Below, piece by piece: positions 26,064 to 34,128 of a DNA stretch of 64,000 nt. The notes beneath the pieces are model-generated. The model made no database searches. It was not told where the DNA came from and saw only the letters and a program-made list of their open reading frames with translations. The translations under genes were made by a program, and so were the position numbers. Origin of the DNA: Pseudoalteromonas lipolytica (GTDB lineage: Bacteria > Pseudomonadota > Gammaproteobacteria > Enterobacterales > Alteromonadaceae); contig NZ_FPAZ01000005.1 in the NCBI RefSeq assembly GCF_900116435.1, forward strand, positions 62,001 through 126,000, written 5' to 3'. Positions within the stretch are counted from its first letter, which is position 1. Each line of letters opens with the position of its first letter.

Positions 26064-26092
26064 TCTATTTAACATCTATTGAATGTCTATTT
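26064..26092 (+). promoter_or_regulatory. Three TCTATT direct repeats at 11-bp spacing
   Basis: TCTATTT at 26064, TCTATTG at 26075 and TCTATTT at 26086 are spaced exactly 11 bp, about one helical turn. This is the geometry used by OmpR/PhoB-family winged-helix proteins. The site is between the receptor gene (starts 25888) and the wHTH regulator gene (starts 26230). Confidence 0.5.
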
Positions 26093-26229
26093 ATTTAAAA
26101 TCAGTTGGTTAACTGTGAAGTTGCTATTAACTAGTTCTTAACTTTAAAGCTGGTTAAAAGGGAGGATTTAAGATAACTTGAATAAGCTATATACTGCTGC
26201 ATACCAACAATGAGGGTTATTTTGAGTTA

Positions 26230-28368
26230 ATGGAAACAACTAATCGTGCTTATCAATTGGGTCGTTGTGTTATTAACCCGCTAGAAAACAAACTGATCCA
26301 TGATAATAGCGAGCAAATCTTACAACCAAAGTTTATTGAATTACTCGCTTGTCTTGTTGCGCGTTATCCTGAAGCTATTACCCGAGAAGAGTTAATCAAT
26401 ATTGTATGGGAGGGGAATTTTTATGTTGGTGAAAAAGCATTAACCAATGCAATATGGCATTTACGTAAAGCATTTAAAGAGCTTGACCCTGAACAGACTT
26501 ATATAGAAACGTTGCGTAAAACAGGGTATCGACTGGTTCAACCTCCCTCTGAATGTGCGTTAAGTGGAAACGAAAAAAACAAAAGTAGGCGCTTATCATT
26601 GATTAGGCCGATTCTTGCGGGGGCTTTTGTAGCCATTTCTGTTATTAGTGTTGTTGCTTTGTATTGGCAGTTTTCTACCCAACCTGATAATCAAGATAAT
26701 ACTGCATTTTCACTCCCCCTTAACAGTATCGAAAGCGTAACGGCAAGCCCCGGGCGAGAAATATACCCTGCGATATCAAACGACCAGCATTATTTAGTGT
26801 ATTTATGGCGACAGTTAGGCAAACCGACCAACTTATACTTACGTGATTTGCACTTTCCTGAGCACCCAGCAAAACAACTCACTGACTCACCTTACACTAA
26901 AGGCCACTCTGTATTCAGTCCTGATGCAAAGACTCTCTATTATTATCGGTATCAAACAAATAAGTTTTGTGAGATTGTTAAACTCTCTTTAGTGAACGCA
27001 ACCAGTGTGGTACTGACTGAGTGTAGTCGTCAGTTTCGAACTGATTTAGACATTAGTGCTGATGGTCGTACATTAGTTTATATTGATGAACAAATTTCTG
27101 AATCTGGTAAGTCTGTTAGTCGCTTAAAACTACTTGATTTACATGCTAATCAATTAAGTGAAACATTTATACCCTGTACAGATCACTGTGACGTAATCGA
27201 TGAATCAGTGTCATTTTCTCCGGATGCTCAGCAAGTAGTGGTGACTCGAAATGTTGAAAATGATCAAAAAGCATTGTTTTTAATCGATGTGTCTTCTGGG
27301 GAAAGCCGCCGCATTACCGATAATTTTGTTGATATTCATGGCGTTGATTGGCATCCACATAAAGATAAACTGGCTTTTACAGCTGTGGAAGCAGGAAAGC
27401 GTTATGGGTACTTTTACGACATAAGTGACAACTCTTTAATAAATACACAAATTGCAGGTATGAGTTCACCTAACTTTAGTAGTGATGGCAGTGTGTATTA
27501 TCATCAGTGGGATCTCGATAGAGTGATCACGCGCTTGAAAATAGACGAGCAAGTTGCAAGTTCACCTTTTTCAATGCTTTCAACTAATTTTAGCTCTCGT
27601 TTTCCTGAATATAACGAGCAACAGAATAAACTTTTATATGTATCTGATGAATCTGGTAGTTCACAATTATGGATTGTGAACCCTGATAGTAGTTCTCGCA
27701 AACAGCTTACTGATTTTAGTCATGTTACAGGGCAAATACTCGATCCTACGTGGTCACCTGATGGCCGCTATATTTTGTTCTTTTTGGAAAACAAAGGACG
27801 CACGTCTTTATATTTTTATGATTTCAAAGTCGAGCAAAGCCAAGCGCTAACGCTGCCATTTAAGCCTGATATTAAGCCGAGATTTTCAGCAGACAGTCAA
27901 TCGTTTTTGGTGTCGGATGGTGATTATTTATACCGTTATGATTTAAATGGGCAAATTAAAGGCAAGGCTGTAAATACTAAAGCTCGTTATGGTATTGAGA
28001 CATCGCAAGGCGATATATTATTTAGTAACTCAAATGATGCTATTTGGGTTAAGCATCACGACACAGGTGTAGAAGAATTACTGGTACAGGATATTAATTT
28101 AGCGCATCACTATACATGGTTATATGTTGCTGAAAATGCTTTTCATGAAGGGCGTATTTATTACTATAAAGTGCGCTTAGGCGACTACCGTATTAGCTAT
28201 TATGATTTAGAAACACAACGTCATTTTGATTTAATTGCGTTACCTGAACGAGCATACAGCCGCTCATCAGGTTTAACCTACATACCTAATGAGCGTTGGT
28301 TAGTCTATACCGCTTATTTATTGCCTGAGATAGAGATCAAGCGTTTACCTGCCGAGTTTATACCCTAG
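26230..28368 (+). CDS. CadC-like membrane regulator: winged helix, TM helix, beta-propeller
   Basis: A 712-residue one-component regulator. The N-terminal OmpR-type winged-helix domain (about 8-105, with ITREELINIVW and YIETLRKTGYRL) is cytoplasmic and binds DNA. A single TM helix (about 125-148) follows. The rest is a periplasmic TolB/PD40-like propeller with recurrent SPD, WSPDGRYILFF and SADG repeats (about 165-700). It should sense a periplasmic signal and act directly on DNA, like CadC and ToxR. Divergence from the TonB receptor gene points to that receptor as a target. The ribosome binding site is weak. Confidence 0.87.
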   Translation: METTNRAYQLGRCVINPLENKLIHDNSEQILQPKFIELLACLVARYPEAITREELINIVWEGNFYVGEKALTNAIWHLRKAFKELDPEQTYIETLRKTGYRLVQPPSECALSGNEKNKSRRLSLIRPILAGAFVAISVISVVALYWQFSTQPDNQDNTAFSLPLNSIESVTASPGREIYPAISNDQHYLVYLWRQLGKPTNLYLRDLHFPEHPAKQLTDSPYTKGHSVFSPDAKTLYYYRYQTNKFCEIVKLSLVNATSVVLTECSRQFRTDLDISADGRTLVYIDEQISESGKSVSRLKLLDLHANQLSETFIPCTDHCDVIDESVSFSPDAQQVVVTRNVENDQKALFLIDVSSGESRRITDNFVDIHGVDWHPHKDKLAFTAVEAGKRYGYFYDISDNSLINTQIAGMSSPNFSSDGSVYYHQWDLDRVITRLKIDEQVASSPFSMLSTNFSSRFPEYNEQQNKLLYVSDESGSSQLWIVNPDSSSRKQLTDFSHVTGQILDPTWSPDGRYILFFLENKGRTSLYFYDFKVEQSQALTLPFKPDIKPRFSADSQSFLVSDGDYLYRYDLNGQIKGKAVNTKARYGIETSQGDILFSNSNDAIWVKHHDTGVEELLVQDINLAHHYTWLYVAENAFHEGRIYYYKVRLGDYRISYYDLETQRHFDLIALPERAYSRSSGLTYIPNERWLVYTAYLLPEIEIKRLPAEFIP

Positions 28369-28726
28369 TTTCTCTAACTCTAGTTTTGCTGCCTCTGTTT
28401 TACAGCTTTGCCGGTAAGTATTAAAAGAAAAGGTATGTATATGTAATTACGGTGTCTTTATCTGATAGCCAAGGCAGCGAAATAGGGGACAAATTCTGTG
28501 TAAAACAAGAGGGCTTAAGGCTAAGCGCGTACAAGACTAAGTGGGTTTTAACACTGTGGGTTTAAAACTAAATGCCTTAAGTGCAAGTACGTCTTAATCT
28601 GTTCAGTTACCTGTTATTCATTACCCATTACCCATTACCCATTCTCATTAACGGTGTAGTTAACTGCAACATTAAGCACTCCTTTAAGCATTGGGTGGTT
28701 AATGTTGCAGCTTTAAATTGCATTTA
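28369..28726. other. Gene-free stretch with a 7-bp tandem repeat and a 12-bp inverted repeat
   Basis: No convincing gene is present here. CATTACC occurs three times in tandem with a fourth degenerate copy (28619-28643). CTGCAACATTAA (28664-28675) and TTAATGTTGCAG (28699-28710) form a perfect 12-bp inverted repeat with a 23-base loop. The inverted repeat lies just beyond the 3' end of the phosphatase gene on the minus strand and may process or stabilise its mRNA; it lacks a T-run. Confidence 0.6.
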
Positions 28727-29776
28727 TTACAGTGGCTTTTTTTCACCGGTAAGCGTTGCTCTAAAAAACTGGTTGTTTTCCCATAGGAGCAATTCACCTT
28801 CTTTTCCTCGTTTGATTGAGCTGTCGATCGCGATAACCTTACCATCGAAACGCGTTTCGATTGATGGCATTGAAGTATGGCCTACGATTACTTTACTCGC
28901 TTGTAACTTTCTTAGCACGCCAGCAACGGCTTCATCTTTAAGTTGCTCATCTCTAAAGTAGCCTCGATACCAGATAGGGCCTGTTTTTCCATGTAAAGTA
29001 GCCCATAAAGGATTGGCTTTTAATTCCTTCTTACTTTTAGATATGCTGTCTCTAAACGCTTGGTTTGCACTTTCAAGTGTCATGTTTAGATTCAGAAAGT
29101 CCTCATGAATGCCCCCATGTAAAAAAATAAAGTCATTTAATTTTATAATGGTTGATTTACTTCTTAACCAGCGGCCTAACACACTTTGCACGCTGTATTG
29201 CTCTGTTAGATTATCGTTAAAAAACGAGACGGTATGTTTATATTTGGGGTGCAGGTAGCGTTGGTCATTTCGCAAAACTAGATATTCATGATTACCGAGA
29301 AGGTAATGAACGTGACCTCCGGCAATTGCTGCTTGTTGCTCAAGCTTGAATACTAGCCAAAGTGCTTCTGTAACAGTGTCGCCACGGTCAAAAATATCGC
29401 CAGTTATGATTAGGTGCCCAGTACCATACTGCCAATTTAATGCGTCGTTTATTACACCATTGTTGATGAGCAATTTTTTAAATATTGCAAATTGCCCATG
29501 GATATCACTGATTGCAGCAAACTTTTTTACATCACTATATTGGTCATTGTCTGTCGCTTTAAACTCCTCAGGAATAGCAAGTGGGCCAGCATAGTTTGTA
29601 ATTTCTAGCTTGCTGTTAATCACATCAAATTGTTGGATGTGATTGTTATTATAAAATAAATAAGGGCCATCATCATACTTGGTGATTTTTTCATCGTTAT
29701 TGTGTGCCAATGCTGTGGTGATAAACAATGAGTTTGTAAGAAGTAATGTGTAAATTAAAAACTTAGAAAAGAGCAT
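28727..29776 (-). CDS. Secreted metallophosphoesterase (Shewanella-like PPP phosphatase type)
   Basis: A 349-residue protein with an N-terminal signal peptide (about 1-24, ending TTALA) and a calcineurin-like phosphatase core. It shows the metal-binding motifs SDIHGQ, GDIFDRGD and GNHEYLVLRND, then HGGIHEDF and VGHTSMPSI. The set and spacing match bacterial PPP-like (SLP) phosphatases, which remove phosphate from proteins or small esters. It should act in the periplasm. A GAGG lies 8 bases before the ATG. It follows a 52-residue membrane protein gene by 31 bases and is probably cotranscribed with it. Confidence 0.88.
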   Translation of the reverse strand: MLFSKFLIYTLLLTNSLFITTALAHNNDEKITKYDDGPYLFYNNNHIQQFDVINSKLEITNYAGPLAIPEEFKATDNDQYSDVKKFAAISDIHGQFAIFKKLLINNGVINDALNWQYGTGHLIITGDIFDRGDTVTEALWLVFKLEQQAAIAGGHVHYLLGNHEYLVLRNDQRYLHPKYKHTVSFFNDNLTEQYSVQSVLGRWLRSKSTIIKLNDFIFLHGGIHEDFLNLNMTLESANQAFRDSISKSKKELKANPLWATLHGKTGPIWYRGYFRDEQLKDEAVAGVLRKLQASKVIVGHTSMPSIETRFDGKVIAIDSSIKRGKEGELLLWENNQFFRATLTGEKKPL

Positions 29777-29807
29777 GTTAATACCTCGGGTTCTCTTTAA
29801 TTGCGTA

Positions 29808-29966
29808 TTACAAAGCTTTAAGAGATATAAAGCAAAGTGAGTAAATATATAAAGAGCAGATTAATGTAACGAAAATAATAAACGTAAAATCAAGCATTAA
29901 AGCCAGTACACCTTTTTGCTCTTCACGATACTTATGCTTTCGCTTTACTATGGAGTGATTATTCAT
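29808..29966 (-). CDS. Small single-helix membrane protein, 52 residues
   Basis: A short gene strongly supported by AGGAGG exactly 5 bases before its ATG (complement of 29972-29977). The product starts MNNHSIVKRKHKYREEQKG, a basic cytoplasmic stretch. A single hydrophobic helix follows (about 20-49, LALMLDFTFIIFVTLICSLY) containing two cysteines, and the protein ends KAL. Positive-inside charge predicts an N-in topology. It is 31 bases upstream of the phosphatase gene on the same strand, so it may anchor, export or regulate that enzyme. I do not recognise the family. Confidence 0.7.
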   Translation of the reverse strand: MNNHSIVKRKHKYREEQKGVLALMLDFTFIIFVTLICSLYIYSLCFISLKAL

Positions 29967-30691
29967 TTTTACCTCCTAATTTTCTATGTGCGTTACGTTT
30001 TTTGTCTCTATCATCAGGTGCTAGGGATGTACTCGAAGGTGTTAATTCATTGCAACATCCATTTCTAAGGTAAGGCGAAAAGAGCACCTGTAATGAGTTA
30101 TCGCAAGTACAGAATGAGGTAACAAATCATTTAAACTCTATTTTTGATGGCTTATATGTCTTTTTTACATCTATTTTTAAATATTGTTTAATAAAAACAA
30201 ATCGTTATGTTTTTTGATAATTTAAAGAGAAGCGAATAAGATTGTAGCTATGTAACTCATTAGTCTAAAGCCAGTACCTAAAAGCCAGTACCTAAAAGCC
30301 AGTACCTAAATGCTAGTAACTATGTAATATTCGCTCTCTTTTGATGGTTTATTAGCTTGTTTTATTACTGAGTCACACCTTGAAAAAGCGACTACTAAGA
30401 GTAAGAGCATTCGGCGCTGAAATAGTGTTAGAGGGAGAGTAAAGCATTGAGTGAGAACCACGACACTAATCTAAGTGTACTGAGGATGTTCGCTTAATGA
30501 CTAAGCAAGCAAGTTATTATCATTTTTAAACAGCACATTCTTTTGATTTAAAGGGAGAGCTGAATATGCACAGAGTTGCTCATTGGGTTTTGCATTGTTG
30601 CCCAATGAGCGTGGTGAGTGCTTACTGCTTATTTGTTGCCTTAAATAGAAATGAAATGCTTATGAACAGAGTTTCTAACTCAGCAAATTGT
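29967..30691. other. Long non-coding, AT-rich region with tandem repeats and hairpins
   Basis: About 725 bp with no convincing long gene. It holds the regulatory region of the small-membrane-protein/phosphatase unit, the 14-bp tandem repeats at 30265-30320, a hairpin at 30578-30610 and one weak small ORF (30566). The rest shows no features I can support. The stretch is long enough to encode a small RNA, but I found no clear promoter-terminator pair. Confidence 0.5.
30265..30320 (+). repeat. 14-bp tandem repeat, about 3.5-4 copies
   Basis: The unit CTAAAAGCCAGTAC occurs as a 13-base copy (30265-30277), two full copies (30278-30291 and 30292-30305), and a diverged copy (30306-30320). Its core TAAAGCCAGTAC also occurs once more at about 29898-29909, inside the small membrane protein gene on the opposite strand. 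Confidence 0.85.
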
Positions 30692-30742
30692 TTAACACTT
30701 GCAGTAAATGTCTGGGTTCATGTCGGAAATGTTGACACTTAA
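30566..30742 (+). CDS. Possible small ORF, 58 residues (weak)
   Basis: An ATG at 30566 is preceded by GGGAGAG at good ribosome-binding spacing (6 bases). The frame encodes 58 residues with a hydrophobic Cys-containing start (MHRVAHWVLHCCPM). It contains a perfect 10-bp hairpin (30578-30587 with 30601-30610) and overlaps the 3' end of the isomerase gene by 51 bases. The overlap and odd composition make a chance ORF or a leader-type element equally likely. Confidence 0.22.
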   Translation: MHRVAHWVLHCCPMSVVSAYCLFVALNRNEMLMNRVSNSANCLTLAVNVWVHVGNVDT

Positions 30743-31021
30743 GCTGTACGAACGACGACAGTATGTTCTTAAACAATTCAGCAATTGCTCACTCAAGAGT
30801 TGCTTTTGTTCAACGGTACGACCTTGCATTATCGATGCGCTAATGTGAATAAAACCGTCTTTTCCTTCACCTAGCTGGTAGTGTTGATAAGCGATGGCAC
30901 GCGTTTTTATGGTTGATAGTTCGAATAAACCAGAATCAAAGACTGCCAAGTGTACTTTTTCAACCAGCACTTGCGGAAGAATTGGTAAGTCTTCAGAGTG
31001 TTCAATAACAATATGCGGCAT
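30692..31021 (-). CDS. 5-carboxymethyl-2-hydroxymuconate isomerase-like protein
   Basis: A 109-residue protein of the CHMI family (HpaF type), tautomerase superfamily. It starts MPHIVIEHSEDL, giving the catalytic Pro after Met removal, and contains IKTRAIAYQHYQLGEG and FIHISASIMQGRT as in HpaF. HpaF isomerises a ring-cleavage product in homoprotocatechuate degradation, but no other genes of that pathway are nearby, so the physiological substrate here is uncertain. AAGGAA lies 6 bases before the ATG. It follows the outer-membrane barrel gene by 10 bases and may be cotranscribed. Confidence 0.85.
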   Translation of the reverse strand: MPHIVIEHSEDLPILPQVLVEKVHLAVFDSGLFELSTIKTRAIAYQHYQLGEGKDGFIHISASIMQGRTVEQKQLLSEQLLNCLRTYCRRSYSLSVNISDMNPDIYCKC

Positions 31022-31031
31022 GGGGTGTTCC

Positions 31032-31619
31032 TTAAAAGCGGTAGCTAAAACCGATGTTTGTCTGAAATTGGTTCAACACATCACCGTCGAAATGCCAAAG
31101 GCATTGTTCGTTTTCTGATGTGGGCAAGGTACATGACACATTACTTGCATTATTTACAATAGTCGCCAACCAGCGACTTTCAACATAAACACGTACATTG
31201 TCGGTAAATAAGTACTCAGCACCGGCATATAAGCCTGTGGTAAAAAAGGTATCAGACTCTGTAAAGTTGGTACTAACATGGTTTGCACCAATTTGTGCAC
31301 CGACAAAGCCACTGATGTTTTTACCTAGAGGCACTTCAACAGCACTTTGAAATAGTAGGTATTGCATCTCGATTTTCTTATCAGTCTGTGCTTCCATATT
31401 CAATGTTGTTGCTGAGTAAAATAGCCCATACCGTGCTGATTCAATAGTTCGGTCAATGCTGAATGTAAATTGACTATCATCGTCGAGATCAATTTTTAGG
31501 TTTTCTTCGGTTTCTAATGATTGACTGAAATTCTTGCCAAAACCTGCACTGACAGAATACCCAGCAGAGGCGGTGAAACTCGTTAGCATTAAGCACAATA
31601 CAGTTAGCGACTTTTTCAT
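31032..31619 (-). CDS. Small outer-membrane beta-barrel protein
   Basis: A 195-residue protein with a signal peptide (1-19, ending FTASA). The remainder alternates hydrophobic and polar residues, consistent with eight amphipathic strands (for example YSVSAGFGKNFS, GAEYLFTDNVRVYVESRW), and ends NIGFSYRF with a C-terminal Phe. This is the layout of OmpA/OmpX-like or OmpW-like barrels; it is not close enough to name one. Two cysteines near the C-terminus (VSCTLPTSENEQC) may form a disulfide. The role is unknown. Confidence 0.72.
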   Translation of the reverse strand: MKKSLTVLCLMLTSFTASAGYSVSAGFGKNFSQSLETEENLKIDLDDDSQFTFSIDRTIESARYGLFYSATTLNMEAQTDKKIEMQYLLFQSAVEVPLGKNISGFVGAQIGANHVSTNFTESDTFFTTGLYAGAEYLFTDNVRVYVESRWLATIVNNASNVSCTLPTSENEQCLWHFDGDVLNQFQTNIGFSYRF

Positions 31620-31720
31620 TGTTTAGGTGCTCGTTGTTGAGGATGTTTTGAGATAGTATTGAAACATAGCAGGCAAATTGTTGTAAATGCATAACGCGCG
31701 TTTTTATAAGGATAACTAAT

Positions 31721-32191
31721 ATGAAGTTACTGAAATATGTAGCCTGTGCAGCGACTTTGGCGTTGCTCAACGGCTGTTCGGATGAGGCTGCGTCAGTCAG
31801 TTTAGGGCTATTTACGACTAAAGATATTAAAGTTGTATCACAACAAGACCCACTTATTAGCGGTGTAACCTGTCATATTAGTCATATTGAGGCGAACCTC
31901 GATTTTGCCGATCCATCGGATATGTCGATATCGTGTCGTCAAACGGGACCAATTACGGCTCAGCAGTTACAAAGTATCGATCGTAGTAAATCTGGTGAAG
32001 TGGTGTTTAAGTCATCGAAAAGTATTTTATTTAAATCGTTAAAAGTCCGTCGCATTTATGATGCGCCAACGCGTACTTTATTGTATCTGTCTTATTCAAC
32101 CAAAGAGTCAACAGGCAGCCATCATCACGCCTTATCTACGGTGCCTTTGTATAATACCGAAGCATGGCAGTGGGCACTTTCACAAGAGTAA
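31721..32191 (+). CDS. creA: CreA family lipoprotein
   Basis: A 156-residue CreA-family (PF05981) protein. The family has no proven biochemical function despite its location near creBCD in E. coli. Matching segments are VVSQQDPLISGVTCHISHI, SISCRQTGPI and LYLSYSTKESTGSHHHALSTVPL. Unlike many homologues it has a lipobox (LNGC, Cys near residue 19), so it is predicted to be a lipoprotein. It heads a tight five-gene run (31721-35672). Confidence 0.85.
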   Translation: MKLLKYVACAATLALLNGCSDEAASVSLGLFTTKDIKVVSQQDPLISGVTCHISHIEANLDFADPSDMSISCRQTGPITAQQLQSIDRSKSGEVVFKSSKSILFKSLKVRRIYDAPTRTLLYLSYSTKESTGSHHHALSTVPLYNTEAWQWALSQE

Positions 32192-32194
32192 ATT

Positions 32195-32977
32195 ATGTTA
32201 GCACTATTTAAATCAGCCCCATTAGTTGATGAACAAGAACAACAATGGTTAATAGACACGTTTATGTGGGCTGTTGAGCACTTTGACAGCGATTACTTTT
32301 TAAATCAGACACAAATAATTTTGCCGAATAGTCAGTTCTTTCCTGACAGTGTGTCTAGCATTGAAGACATGGCAAAAAAGGTATTTGCCCGCGTTGTTGA
32401 TTATGCCGGCATGCAAGCGTGGCCAGTTAATTTGGTCTCGCCCTCGCAATTAACACCACAGGTATTTCCTCATTTTGCGTTTCAAGACTCATTAAGAGGG
32501 GAAAGTGCAACGCTTATGGTACCTGCCAATCATTTGATTAATGTGTCGTTTAACCAAAATCAAATTAACCAACCACAAGATTTAGTGGCGAGCTTTGCTG
32601 GTACGTTGGCAACCATATTGATTCATCATGTTGGCGTGTTACCGCCAGGTGGAAAAGAGTTTTTACCACAGGCCAGTGATGCACTTGCGTGTTATTTAGG
32701 GTTTGGGGTTATGATGAGTAACACGGTCTATCAGTTTAAAGGTGGATGTGGGTGTGGTTATAATCCGTATGCAAATCGTCAGGCTGCATTAACAGAGCCT
32801 CAAACGTTATTTATGCATGCACTGGTCACGCACTTTAAAACAGACAATCAAACTAAAAAATATTTGAAACCACATTTACGTAGCCAATATAAAAAAGCAC
32901 AAAAGCAGATAAAAGCCTTTATTAATGATAGCGCTAATCCTTTGCTACTTGCTTTAGATGAACAAAAAGTAGGTTAG
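32195..32977 (+). CDS. Unidentified 260-residue conserved-looking protein
   Basis: Starts 3 bases after creA stops, so it is in the same operon. The protein is soluble, with no signal peptide. Notable features are an N-terminal VDEQEQQWLIDTFMWAVEHFD, an Asn-rich middle, and a glycine/cysteine segment FKGGCGCGYNPYANRQ near residue 185 that could bind metal or fold tightly. The C-terminus is basic (YKKAQKQIKAFIND). I do not recognise a family. Normal codon use and tight spacing support a functional gene. Confidence 0.75.
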   Translation: MLALFKSAPLVDEQEQQWLIDTFMWAVEHFDSDYFLNQTQIILPNSQFFPDSVSSIEDMAKKVFARVVDYAGMQAWPVNLVSPSQLTPQVFPHFAFQDSLRGESATLMVPANHLINVSFNQNQINQPQDLVASFAGTLATILIHHVGVLPPGGKEFLPQASDALACYLGFGVMMSNTVYQFKGGCGCGYNPYANRQAALTEPQTLFMHALVTHFKTDNQTKKYLKPHLRSQYKKAQKQIKAFINDSANPLLLALDEQKVG

Positions 32978-32984
32978 TTAGCAC

Positions 32985-33605
32985 GTGCAATATGTTGATG
33001 AATTTTTATTAATTGCTGTGGCGCATTTTTTTGCTGTGGCAAGCCCCGGCCCTGATTTTGCTGTTGTGCTTAAACAAAGTATTCAACAAGGGCGTAAAAA
33101 TGCGCTTTGGACTAGTGCGGGAGTGGGCGCGGCAATACTGCTGCATATTGGCTATTGTGTTTTAGGCGTGGCGCTTATTTTGTCACAATCACCCAGCTTA
33201 TTTATGGTGCTTAAATACGTGGCAGGTGCATATTTAGCTTATTTAGGCGTACACGCAATTCGCAGTGCTAAGCCCGCTCACACTGATGAACAAACACTCA
33301 CGGAAACTGCACCTGAATCCTACTTCAAAGCGTTTCGACGTGGCTTTTTTACTAATGCGCTTAATCCTAAAGCGACATTATTTTTTATGTCGTTATTCAC
33401 ACTTGTAATTAGCCCAGATACGCCAGTTGGAGTGCAAGCTAGCTATGGGGTGTATATGGCTGTGGCTACTTGGCTGTGGTTTTCATTTTTATCACTGGTG
33501 CTTTCCAAGGCATCGGTTCGCGCATTTTTTTTAAAGCGTGGTTATTGGTTTGATAGAGGCATTGGTGTGGTGCTAATTGCCTTAGCCATTCGTGTAGTCG
33601 TGTGA
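32985..33605 (+). CDS. LysE/RhtB family amino-acid exporter
   Basis: A 206-residue inner-membrane protein with six predicted helices, of the LysE/RhtB superfamily that exports amino acids or related metabolites. The conserved signature SPGPDFAVVLKQSIQQGRK lies in the first helix region, followed by YLAYLGVHAIRS and FFTNALNPKATLFFMSLF, typical of RhtB. The start is GTG at 32985, 8 bases after the previous stop. The substrate cannot be predicted. It sits with a gamma-glutamylcyclotransferase gene, which could suggest glutathione or amino-acid metabolism (inference). Confidence 0.9.
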   Translation: MQYVDEFLLIAVAHFFAVASPGPDFAVVLKQSIQQGRKNALWTSAGVGAAILLHIGYCVLGVALILSQSPSLFMVLKYVAGAYLAYLGVHAIRSAKPAHTDEQTLTETAPESYFKAFRRGFFTNALNPKATLFFMSLFTLVISPDTPVGVQASYGVYMAVATWLWFSFLSLVLSKASVRAFFLKRGYWFDRGIGVVLIALAIRVVV

Positions 33606-33612
33606 GGTGATT

Positions 33613-34128
33613 ATGACAGTATATAACTTTTCATTTGGGTCAAACATGTCGTCAAGTCGTCTATTAGCTAGGCTGCCTGAAGCAAAGCGTGTCGGGACAG
33701 CGGTATTGAAAGGCTACGAACTGACGTTTGATATGGTGAGCACAGATGGCTCAGCTAAATGCAGTATTCGTCAAACCGACGAGCCTGAAGCGTTAGTTTA
33801 TGGTGTGGTGTATCAGTTAAATTTAGCTGAAAAAGCGATATTAGATGAAATTGAAGGTCCACGATACGATTGTGTTGATGTGTGTGTAGAACTGGTTGAA
33901 GGTGAGCAATTGACAGCGCATTGCTACATTGCAAATACATTAGACAGCGCGTTACTGCCATTCGACTGGTATCTACAGCATGTTCATCGCGGCGCACTTG
34001 AAGCTGGCGTGCCAAATCATTACAGTGAAGCTATCCTATCGCGAGACAGTCGCGATGATCCAGATAAAACCCGAGCAGCGAAAGAGTTCGCTATTCATAA
34101 CAATAAAAATCACCAAGGTACATTATGA
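33613..34128 (+). CDS. Gamma-glutamylcyclotransferase family protein
   Basis: A 171-residue GGCT-fold protein. It has the N-terminal YNFSFGSNM (the Y-G-S-N-type substrate-binding loop), a conserved Glu in LDEIEGP that could be the catalytic acid, and VYGVVYQLN. Such enzymes cleave gamma-glutamyl dipeptides or glutathione to 5-oxoproline. I use the ATG at 33613, 3 bases after GAGGTG, rather than the in-frame GTG at 33607. It overlaps the serine hydrolase gene by 4 bases (ATGA). Confidence 0.85.
   Translation: MTVYNFSFGSNMSSSRLLARLPEAKRVGTAVLKGYELTFDMVSTDGSAKCSIRQTDEPEALVYGVVYQLNLAEKAILDEIEGPRYDCVDVCVELVEGEQLTAHCYIANTLDSALLPFDWYLQHVHRGALEAGVPNHYSEAILSRDSRDDPDKTRAAKEFAIHNNKNHQGTL

Noticed and set aside
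28619..28643. Telomere-like repeats (CATTACC)
   Set aside because: Only three to four copies inside a chromosome among core genes; a simple microsatellite is enough.
28581..28961. A 126-residue plus-strand ORF overlapping the phosphatase gene
   Set aside because: It starts in the repeat-rich gap and runs antisense through a well-supported gene, with no motif or ribosome binding site.
30265..30320. A CRISPR array
   Set aside because: The repeats are 14 bp and directly adjacent, with no unique spacers and no cas genes.
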